A stretch of 8,792 nt of DNA from OMOG01 sp041485845 (lineage in GTDB: Bacteria; Acidobacteriota; Terriglobia; Bryobacterales; Bryobacteraceae): NCBI GenBank assembly GCA_041485845.1, contig JBGPKH010000368.1, positions 1 to 8,792 of the forward strand. Direction: 5' to 3'. How positions within the stretch are numbered: position 1 is the stretch's first letter; each line of letters opens with the position of its first letter. Both the position numbers and the translations under genes were made by a program. Below, one piece after another: positions 1-5,506 of the stretch. A model generated the notes under the pieces. It searched no databases and was not told the DNA's origin. It worked only from the letters and a program-made list of their open reading frames with translations.

Positions 1-633
1 ATCGTGGTGCAGGCCGATGTTTGCCGGACGGAAGAAATCACGCGCATGATCCGCGAGGTGGGGTCGGCATTCGGGTCGCTGGATATCTTCGTGGCCAACG
101 CGCGCCCCGAGGCCTCCGAATTCTTTACGGGGCCGCTCGACATCACGCTGGGGCAGTGGGATGCCGCCTTCGATTCGCAAGCCAAGGCGTTCCTGGTGGG
201 CGCGCGCGAGGCCGCTGCCCTGATGCAGGACGGCGGCAGGATCCTGGCCCTCACCTACGCGCAGGGAAGCCGCACCGGCGGATTGCAGCCGTGGGCGGGG
301 ATGGGATCGGCGAAGGCGGCGCTCGAGTCGATGGTCCGTTATTTCGCGGTGGCGCTGGCGAAGCGCGGTATCACGGTGAACGCGATCAGTCCGGGGTGGA
401 CCGAGGACAGTGTGCTCAATTCGTTTCCGGAGCAGGTGCAAGTGCTCCTCCGCAACTGGCACTCTCGCGGATGGACTCCGATGGGCCGCCTGGGAACGCC
501 CGAGGACATCGGCAATGCGGCTGCGCTTTTGTGCTCCGAAGAAGCCGGCTGGATCACGGGGCAGATCATCTACGCGGACGGCGGCGCGTCGCTCATGACC
601 CCGGAAGTGCCGCCGGAGATTCAGTTGGGCTAG
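1..633 (+). CDS. Short-chain dehydrogenase/reductase, FabL/enoyl-reductase-like, 5' end missing
   Basis: Frame 1 is open from the first base to TAG at 631-633, giving 210 residues. SDR proteins usually have about 250, so roughly 40 N-terminal residues, including the glycine-rich cofactor motif, lie outside the window. Visible SDR landmarks are QADV (adenine-pocket Asp), VANA in place of the NNAG motif, the helix SAKAALESMVRYFAVALAKR, the VNAISPG loop, and the C-terminal GRLGTPEDIG and GQIIYADGG segments typical of NAD(P)(H)-dependent SDRs. The spacing around the active site resembles enoyl-ACP reductases (Tyr-x6-Lys) rather than classical Tyr-x3-Lys SDRs. However, the position of the catalytic Tyr is Trp98 (TGG at 292-294), with Lys105 retained and a second Tyr at 86. 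It is a cytosolic oxidoreductase whose substrate cannot be named; a role in fatty-acid reduction is only an analogy. It converges on the ACT-domain gene with 27 bases between stop codons. Confidence 0.88.
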   Translation: MVVQADVCRTEEITRMIREVGSAFGSLDIFVANARPEASEFFTGPLDITLGQWDAAFDSQAKAFLVGAREAAALMQDGGRILALTYAQGSRTGGLQPWAGMGSAKAALESMVRYFAVALAKRGITVNAISPGWTEDSVLNSFPEQVQVLLRNWHSRGWTPMGRLGTPEDIGNAAALLCSEEAGWITGQIIYADGGASLMTPEVPPEIQLG

Positions 634-635
634 TA

Positions 636-657
636 GGACAGGCCTCCCGGCCTGTCC
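636..657. repeat. Perfect palindromic hairpin between convergent genes (possible bidirectional terminator)
   Basis: The arms GGACAGGCC (636-644) and GGCCTGTCC (649-657) are perfectly complementary around a four-base loop (TCCC). The hairpin fills the gap between the dehydrogenase stop (631-633) and the stop of the minus-strand ACT gene (661-663), so it could end transcription from both sides. No T-run follows on either strand, so it is not a textbook intrinsic terminator. It may instead be a REP-like dispersed palindrome, similar in style to the hairpin at 3804-3824. Confidence 0.6.
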
Positions 658-660
658 ACC

Positions 661-1320
661 TCAAAATACCCGCCGCTTCAATCGTTCGACGGTGAACTTG
701 GCGGTGTCGGCGACTGCCATGACGGTCATGACGCCGGCCTGCACGGGATCGGTGACCACCAGGTCGGCGGCGTCGGGGACGCTGCCGGCCATGTTGAGAC
801 TGACGACGAGGAGTCCCTGGCGGCGGACTTCGCGCACGGCGGTTTCGATATCGCCGCCCATTAGGGAACCGGCGAGGACCAGCGCGCGGGCTCGCGGCAG
901 GCGCGCCACGGCGCGTACGGCGTCGGCGAGTTTCTGCTCGCCGACCAGCGGAATGGTGTCCACCGAAATATGCTCGCCGCGAATGTTGTGGCGGTCCGCT
1001 TCGGAGATCGCGCCAACCGCCACCTGCCCCACCTGCGCGCCGCCGCCGGCGATGATGATGCGCTTGCCGTAGATCGCCTGGAAGGTCTTCACCTGTTCCA
1101 CCTGGCGCACAATGGGCAGTTGCCTCATGTCTTCCAGGAGCGCGTCGGCGCCGCCGGGCAGGACCACTTCAAAGTACGTGCGGGCATCCTCGGGGAGGTT
1201 CGACAGAATCTCGACGGAGGTGATGTCTCCCTCGTGCCGCGCGATCACTCCGGTCAACTGGTGCAGAACGCCGGTCCTGCCGACCGCGTGCACCAGGAGC
1301 CCGATGGTTGGGTTGTCCAT
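661..1320 (-). CDS. ACT domain protein with C-terminal DUF5612-like domain
   Basis: The protein has 219 residues and starts at ATG (1320-1318). Residues about 4-78 form an ACT domain: a beta strand (TIGLLVHAV), the small-molecule loop GRTGVLHQLTGVIARHEGDI, then a second strand ending in TYFEVVLPG. ACT domains usually bind amino acids or similar ligands and control an attached domain. The remaining ~140 residues begin with a strand and glycine-rich turn, KRIIIAGGGAQVG (residues 86-98), like a nucleotide-binding fold, followed by alternating helices and hydrophobic strands (ALVLAGSLMG, GLLVVSLNMAG, ADLVVTDPVQAG). I recall this ACT-plus-domain arrangement as DUF5612, known from methanogens and some bacteria and of unknown function. 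There is no signal peptide, so it should be cytosolic. It is transcribed divergently from the transglutaminase gene. No Shine-Dalgarno sequence precedes the start; a TACACT hexamer lies six bases upstream. The domain assignment is from memory of the sequence pattern. Confidence 0.82.
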   Translation of the reverse strand: MDNPTIGLLVHAVGRTGVLHQLTGVIARHEGDITSVEILSNLPEDARTYFEVVLPGGADALLEDMRQLPIVRQVEQVKTFQAIYGKRIIIAGGGAQVGQVAVGAISEADRHNIRGEHISVDTIPLVGEQKLADAVRAVARLPRARALVLAGSLMGGDIETAVREVRRQGLLVVSLNMAGSVPDAADLVVTDPVQAGVMTVMAVADTAKFTVERLKRRVF

Positions 1321-1360
1321 GAATTCAGTGTAACTGCGAGGCGGTTGATAGAATGAAACT
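1321..1360. promoter_or_regulatory. Divergent promoter region with two start-proximal -10-like boxes
   Basis: Forty bases separate the two divergent ATG codons. On the plus strand TAGAAT (1349-1354) ends six bases before the transglutaminase ATG. On the minus strand TACACT (1332-1327) ends six bases before the ACT-gene ATG. Neither gene has a Shine-Dalgarno sequence. A -10 box at that distance would place the transcription start at or next to the start codon, the layout of leaderless genes (TANNNT boxes). No good -35 hexamer is seen for either direction. This is inference from spacing only. Confidence 0.4.
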
Positions 1361-3502
1361 ATGCCGCGTCCGGAAGCGAGCCGAGGGCACCCGTCCGTGG
1401 AGCGCTTCTTCCAGTTTTCGCTGCTGGGCCTGGTGGCCAGCGGTTACCTGGCGGTGGCCGGATCGGGATACCTGGATACCCCGACCATCGTGCTCACGGC
1501 GGCGGGCCTGCTGCTGCGCGGCCTGCTGATTTACGGGTTCGTGCGGCTGGAGATCTCCGAGCGCGCCTCCACGCTCATCACCATCGGCTACACGGGCTTC
1601 TACCTGCTCGATTATTCTCTGCTCTCGCACGAGTTCCTGCCCGCCACCGTTCACCTGGTGTTTTTCCTGGCGGTGATGAAGATCCTGACGGCAAAGACCA
1701 ATCGCGATCATCTCTACACGGCGGTGATCGCGTTCCTGGAACTGCTGGCCGCGGCCATCCTGTCCATCAATTTCAACTTCTTCGTGTTCCTGGCGCTGTA
1801 CCTGCTCTTCGCCATGGCGGCGCTGACTTCGGGCGAGATCCGCCGCTCCATGAATAAGGCGCCGGCCACGGCGCGCAGCGGGCTGAAACGCTTCCACACG
1901 CGCCTGGCGGCGCTTTCCGTGCTGGTGACGGCGGGCATCCTGGCGCTGACGGCCGGGCTGTTTTTCCTGCTGCCGCGCACCGCCGATGCGGCGTTTTCGC
2001 ACTTCACTTCGCGCCGCATTCACATTCCCGGATTCACCAACCAGGTGATGCTCGGCGAGATCGGCGAAATCAAAAAGATGTCGCGGCCGGTGATGCACAT
2101 CAGCGTCATCAGCGCCGAGCCGCCGGGCGGTTTGAAGTGGCGCGGCGGAACGCTGGTGGATTTCGACGGTAAACGCTGGTCCAACCCCAACCCGGGGCGG
2201 CAGACGATTCCGGTGGAGAACGGTCAGGCCGATTTGAACCCCAACGGGGGCCGGCCCGCCGGACGGGGCATCAGCTACCACGTGGAATACGACGAGCTGG
2301 AGACCGATGCCCTCTTCTTCGCGGGCATTCCGGAAAAGGCCATGTTTCTCCGAGTGCCGAGCCTGGTGCGCACGGAGGGCGGGAATTTCCGGGCGCCGCC
2401 GTTCCATCCGGCGGGGCAAGGATTCCGGTACGAGGCTTACAGCCTGCTGGAAGAGCCGCCTGAAATAGCGCCCGCGCGGTACCCCACGCCGATCCTGCCG
2501 CTGCCGGACCGGGAACGTTACCTGCAACTGCCGGCGCTCGACCCACGGATTTCACAAAAGGCGCGCGGAGTGGCCGCGGGTCTGGCGACCGACCTGGAGC
2601 GGACGCGCGCGGTGGAGCGCTATCTGCGGGGCAGCGAGTTCGGCTACACGCTGCAACTGCCGAGCCGCGAGATCGCCGATCCGCTGGCGTATTTCCTGTT
2701 CACGCGCAAGAAGGGCCATTGCGAATTCTTCGCGTCGGCGATGACCGTGATGCTGCGGACCCTCGGCATTCCCGCGCGGCTGGCCACCGGGTTTCAAAGC
2801 GGCATCTACAACCCGATTTCGGAGTTGTGGCTAATACGGTCGTCGGACGCGCACAGTTGGGTGGAGGCGTGGATACCCGGGCACGGCTGGACCACGTTCG
2901 ATCCCACGCCGCCCGACCCCAACTCGCCGGGCCTGGCGTTCCTCACGAAACTCGGCTTGTACCTGGATGCCGCCGAGACCTTCTGGCAGCAGTGGGTGGT
3001 GGGCTACGATTCCGGACAGCAGGGCTCGCTGGTGGATCAACTGCAACGGGGCGCGCGCCGTATGGGGTTGCGCTGGTTCGACTCGATCAACGGGTTCGGA
3101 GCGGATTGGTGGGACGACCTGCACGCCGGGGATTGGATCCGGCGATACGGAGTCCGGATCGTGCTGGTGCTGGTGCTGGGATTCTGGATCTGGCTGGCCG
3201 GCCCTCCGCTGATCCGCCTGTTCCACATTCGACTGCGAGTCAAGCGCGTGCGCCAGGGGCAGGCGAGCGTGGCGGACGCGACCTTGCTTTACGGGCGGAT
3301 GCTGCATATCCTGAAGCGCCGCGGCTTCCGCAAGCCACTGTGGTTCACACCCGCGGAGTTTGCCGCTTCGCTTCCCTCCGGCGAGTTGGGGCTGGCGGTG
3401 GCGGAGTTCACCGCCGCCTACAACGCGGTGCGCTTCGGCGGCCGGACGGAAGTGGGGCCGCGGCTTTCGATTCTGCTGGAGGAACTGGAGCAGCGGCCGT
3501 GA
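1361..3502 (+). CDS. tgpA: TgpA-type membrane transglutaminase-like protein (DUF3488 / transglutaminase / DUF4129)
   Basis: This 713-residue protein has the full TgpA architecture. Residues about 15-205 carry five to seven hydrophobic membrane segments (DUF3488), the last ending near LTAGLFFLLPRT. A large extracytoplasmic part follows, with a transglutaminase-like core at about 395-520. The Cys-His-Asp triad is intact: Cys454 in KGHCEFFASAMTVMLR, His498 in SSDAHSWVEAW and Asp514 in TTFDPTPP. A further membrane helix at about 597-622 (VRIVLVLVLGFWIWLAGPPL) leads to a cytosolic DUF4129-like tail (LLYGRMLHILKRRGFRKP, then FTPAEFAASL and AYNAVRFGG). The family acts on envelope proteins or peptides outside the membrane; the true substrate is poorly known. 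TgpA genes often sit with MoxR ATPase and DUF58 genes, but upstream here is a divergent ACT gene, so that cassette is absent on this side. The stop TGA overlaps a GTG start of the next small ORF. No SD is present; see the TAGAAT box at 1349. Confidence 0.93.
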   Translation: MPRPEASRGHPSVERFFQFSLLGLVASGYLAVAGSGYLDTPTIVLTAAGLLLRGLLIYGFVRLEISERASTLITIGYTGFYLLDYSLLSHEFLPATVHLVFFLAVMKILTAKTNRDHLYTAVIAFLELLAAAILSINFNFFVFLALYLLFAMAALTSGEIRRSMNKAPATARSGLKRFHTRLAALSVLVTAGILALTAGLFFLLPRTADAAFSHFTSRRIHIPGFTNQVMLGEIGEIKKMSRPVMHISVISAEPPGGLKWRGGTLVDFDGKRWSNPNPGRQTIPVENGQADLNPNGGRPAGRGISYHVEYDELETDALFFAGIPEKAMFLRVPSLVRTEGGNFRAPPFHPAGQGFRYEAYSLLEEPPEIAPARYPTPILPLPDRERYLQLPALDPRISQKARGVAAGLATDLERTRAVERYLRGSEFGYTLQLPSREIADPLAYFLFTRKKGHCEFFASAMTVMLRTLGIPARLATGFQSGIYNPISELWLIRSSDAHSWVEAWIPGHGWTTFDPTPPDPNSPGLAFLTKLGLYLDAAETFWQQWVVGYDSGQQGSLVDQLQRGARRMGLRWFDSINGFGADWWDDLHAGDWIRRYGVRIVLVLVLGFWIWLAGPPLIRLFHIRLRVKRVRQGQASVADATLLYGRMLHILKRRGFRKPLWFTPAEFAASLPSGELGLAVAEFTAAYNAVRFGGRTEVGPRLSILLEELEQRP

Positions 3503-3795
3503 CTCCGGAGGAGACGGCGCGGCTGGAGGAGATCAAGCGGCGCCTGGCTCTGCTGGAGGCCACGGTGGGACTGCCTGGGGCAAGCGCGCGGCCGGTTCCC
3601 CAGTCCGCGGCCGGCCCGTGGCCGCCCCGCCTGCGGGCGCCCAAGAGACTGATTCACGAGAGGGAAAGCCGGTCCAGGGGGACCCGCGCGGACCGGGGAG
3701 TCCGCCCCACGCGCTCGGGGAACGGCAGGCCGAGCCCGGCGGTGCGGGAAGGCCGGACAGAGGAGAAGAGCGCGGGGCAGATGCGCGGCCGGTGA
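3499..3795 (+). CDS. Small overlapping ORF, probably a truncated or decayed partner gene
   Basis: GTG at 3499-3501 overlaps the transglutaminase TGA (3500-3502), and GGAG at 3487-3490 sits eight bases upstream, a good arrangement for translational coupling. The 98-residue product starts with a believable amphipathic or coiled-coil segment, MTPEETARLEEIKRRLALLE, then PVPQSAAGPWPPRLRAP, a layout seen at the N-terminus of many cell-envelope proteins such as DUF2339 membrane proteins. After about residue 50 it turns into Arg/Gly/Ser/Pro-rich sequence with no fold-like pattern, coinciding with the hairpin repeat block that begins near 3649. I infer that only the first ~50 codons descend from a real gene whose body has been lost to repeats or deletion. 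It could also be a genuine short protein. No function is recognised. Confidence 0.4.
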   Translation: MTPEETARLEEIKRRLALLEATVGLPGASARPVPQSAAGPWPPRLRAPKRLIHERESRSRGTRADRGVRPTRSGNGRPSPAVREGRTEEKSAGQMRGR

Positions 3796-3865
3796 ATCAG
3801 GGTGGGCAGGTCGGGGACCTGCCCCACGGACCAGGGAGTCCGCTCCGGAGTCCGCCCCACGCGCT
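3689..3865. repeat. Cluster of related GC-rich hairpin repeats
   Basis: Two related copies are visible. Copy 1 (3689-3715) contains CGGACC, GGGGAGTCCG, then CCCCACGCGCT. Copy 2 (3827-3865) has the same order but carries an internal 12-base near-tandem duplication (GGAGTCCGCTCC followed by GGAGTCCGCCCC). The 19 bases GGAGTCCGCCCCACGCGCT are identical at 3697-3715 and 3847-3865. Each copy can fold: GCGGAC (3688-3693) pairs with GTCCGC (3700-3705), and CGGAC (3827-3831) with GTCCG (3838-3842). CTGATTCAC (3649-3657) recurs inverted as GTGAATCAG (3792-3800), suggesting the limits of a larger inverted unit. This looks like a REP/MITE-like family; genome copy number cannot be seen here. Confidence 0.65.
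3804..3824. repeat. Perfect GC-rich hairpin within the repeat cluster
   Basis: GGGCAGGTC (3804-3812) pairs perfectly with GACCTGCCC (3816-3824) around a three-base loop GGG. It lies just downstream of the small ORF stop (3793-3795), so it could end the transglutaminase transcript, but no T-run follows. Arm length and base pattern match the hairpin at 636-657, suggesting a shared family of dispersed palindromes. Confidence 0.6.
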
Positions 3866-3894
3866 GGACTCTGTAGGGCACGCATGGATGGCCG

Positions 3895-4126
3895 TCAGGA
3901 ATCCCGGCGCGGCCGGGATGGGTATGGTCCGTGGACAATCACGTTTCCATTGGAATGATCGAAGTTCGTGATGTTGCCCGATTCCTCGCGGAAGGGAGGA
4001 TGCACTTCCCAGCGCAGGCCCAGATCGGGCGTCACCCGGCCCGACAGGTCTGGACGGGAATGCTCAGCAGCAGGTGGCAAACGCGTTTCCGCTAAATGCC
4101 TTGCGGGCGAAATAGACGGTGGGATC
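3895..4126 (-). pseudogene. Fragment of an Oar-like TonB-dependent receptor (fossil)
   Basis: Two pieces in different frames on the minus strand resemble consecutive parts of acidobacterial carboxypeptidase-regulatory-like / TonB-dependent outer-membrane receptors. Piece 1 (4126-4073) reads DPTVYFARKAFSGNAFA; restoring one base near 4073-4075 lets it continue as LLLSIPV, like the family's GNAFADLLLG-type stretch, whereas as written it hits TGA at 4066-4064. Piece 2 (about 4041-3925) reads GRVTPDLGLRWEVHPPFR and then ITNFDHSNGNVIV, matching the family's VTPxLTLNLGLRWEYxPPF plus NFDxxxGNxVV pattern, with a TLNL-like unit missing. After that the frame runs into the hairpin at 3901-3919 and stops. 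These receptors are about 1000 residues, so well under a tenth survives. The family match is from memory of the motif pattern. It lies in the gap between the small ORF and the M23 gene stop and has no start. Confidence 0.6.
3901..3919. repeat. Perfect 8-bp-stem hairpin at the edge of the receptor relic
   Basis: ATCCCGGC (3901-3908) pairs with GCCGGGAT (3912-3919) around a GCG loop. On the minus strand it interrupts the TonB-receptor-like reading frame, which becomes non-family sequence (PYPSRPRRDS) and stops within it. It may mark an insertion or deletion boundary, or the far end of the repeat cluster. Confidence 0.5.
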
Positions 4127-4132
4127 GCCCCC

Positions 4133-5506
4133 CTACCGGCCCCGCCGCCGCTTGTGCGCCACCGGAGTGGCGGCCGGTGGCCTCGAGCTACGCGTCGCGC
4201 TCGGGTCCAGCTTGCTCAGGATGCGGTCGTGGATCCAGTGCTCGTCCCACCATTCGCGCGGATTGATCTGCACGCCGTCGATCTGCATGCTGAAGTGTAC
4301 GTGAACGCCGCCGGCCAATCCGGTCTGGCCCGCGATCCCCATCTTCTGCCCCTTCCTGATGAGGTCGCCCACCTTCACATCGATCTGCCGCAAGTGGCCG
4401 TAGATCGATTGCAGCGCGTAGCCGTGGTCCAGCACGATGCAGTTGCCGTAGATGCCCAGGTCGGAGGCCCAGACCACGCGGCCGTCGTTGGCGGCATTGA
4501 CCGGGGCGTTCTGGACATCGGAAAGGTCGAAGCCCAGGTGTACCTGCTGGTCCACCTTCTTGCCGTGGTAGATGTAACTGCGCACGTCGGCGAAGTCGGC
4601 CTCTTCCTTGCCGTAGTGTATGAACGGCCCGTTCCACAGGATCTTCTCTTCGGTCTTGAAACGCAGGTCCGACATCTGCTGGTTGTTCTTCTGCCGCATC
4701 TCGCCGTTGATCTTGAGGAAGCGCGAGAGCAGGTCCGGTCCCGGCGCCAACTGGCCGGTGGGGTCCACCGAGGTCACCAGCTTCTCCATTAGCGTGTCAT
4801 CGATCGGGAAGTCGCGCACGCGGAATCTCTTGGGGAAGACCTTGAACCAGAAGCGGCCGGTGGCTTCCGTGCCCGCCAGATTGCGTGAGTACACCGCGGG
4901 CGTGATGTCGGCCGGGAGGTCCCAAGGGTAGGCGAACATCGAGAAGCGCTGGTCCGCGGGCTTGCCCGGCAGCGGGAAACTGCGATACGTGTACTTCCCC
5001 ACCCGGGCCCCGGCTTCGCTCCAGGAGCCGCTGGGGACGAAGGTCACCAGTTCCATGCCGCCCTGGTTGATGTAGTGCTGTAAGCCGTCCGGTGCGACGC
5101 GTGGCGGGGCGAGCACCACGTCCACTTCGTATGCGGCCGAATTCGAGCTGCCGCGCAGATCGTTGGAGACCGCTTCCACCACGATACGCGCCTTGCCCTC
5201 TTTGAGGTTCGGCGCCTTGTTCTTGCCGGCTTCGAAGGTGACGGTACGCGGCGGCTGATGGCGGCTCCAGAAGAAGCGGCGCGCAGGGGTCTTTTCTTCG
5301 TAGAGTGGATAGCGCGCGCCATTCTGCTCCATCCACGCCGTCACCCTGCGCACGCCGTGCGGGTTGGTAATGGTCGCTGTCACGGGCGTGCCGATCCCCA
5401 CCGTTTTGACTGGAGGATTCACGCCCACTACCGGGCTGGTGGACATCGCGAGGAACGCGACCGCGATTACGGCCACCAGTAAGACTGCGGCTATGATTGC
5501 TTTCAC
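4133..5506 (-). CDS. Membrane-anchored M23-family metallopeptidase (LytM-like)
   Basis: I choose GTG at 5506-5504, which overlaps the TGA of the upstream S9 gene (5505-5503); an in-frame TTG at 5530 would add eight residues. The 457-residue product begins KAIIAAVLLVAVIAVAFLAM, a signal anchor, so the body is extracytoplasmic. Residues about 25-135 look like a beta-rich Ig-like domain with no named family. The C-terminal M23 domain (about 290-425) keeps the zinc ligands: His323 and Asp327 in HLGFDLSD, and His404 in HVHFS (with His402), plus His371 in SIYGHL. Such enzymes cut peptidoglycan cross-bridges or stem peptides, or act as elastase-like peptidases, and the intact ligands suggest catalytic activity. 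The C-terminus is basic and proline-rich (SSRPPAATPVAHKRRRGR), perhaps a cell-wall or nucleic-acid-contacting tail. It is the second gene of a two-gene operon with the S9 peptidase. The substrate is not deducible. Confidence 0.92.
   Translation of the reverse strand: MKAIIAAVLLVAVIAVAFLAMSTSPVVGVNPPVKTVGIGTPVTATITNPHGVRRVTAWMEQNGARYPLYEEKTPARRFFWSRHQPPRTVTFEAGKNKAPNLKEGKARIVVEAVSNDLRGSSNSAAYEVDVVLAPPRVAPDGLQHYINQGGMELVTFVPSGSWSEAGARVGKYTYRSFPLPGKPADQRFSMFAYPWDLPADITPAVYSRNLAGTEATGRFWFKVFPKRFRVRDFPIDDTLMEKLVTSVDPTGQLAPGPDLLSRFLKINGEMRQKNNQQMSDLRFKTEEKILWNGPFIHYGKEEADFADVRSYIYHGKKVDQQVHLGFDLSDVQNAPVNAANDGRVVWASDLGIYGNCIVLDHGYALQSIYGHLRQIDVKVGDLIRKGQKMGIAGQTGLAGGVHVHFSMQIDGVQINPREWWDEHWIHDRILSKLDPSATRSSRPPAATPVAHKRRRGR

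Noticed and set aside
1325..2527. 400-codon minus-strand ORF opposite the transglutaminase
   Set aside because: Its composition (very rich in Arg, Gln, His) is typical of an antisense GC-skewed shadow, and the plus strand encodes a well-supported membrane protein.
3649..3919. Possible CRISPR array
   Set aside because: Only two or three imperfect copies with irregular spacing and internal palindromes; no regular repeat-spacer pattern and no cas gene.
3968..4792. Long plus-strand ORF (274 codons) over the end of the M23 gene
   Set aside because: It is antisense to the M23 catalytic domain; its His/Val/Asp-rich composition is the shadow of high-GC codons and shows no family motif.
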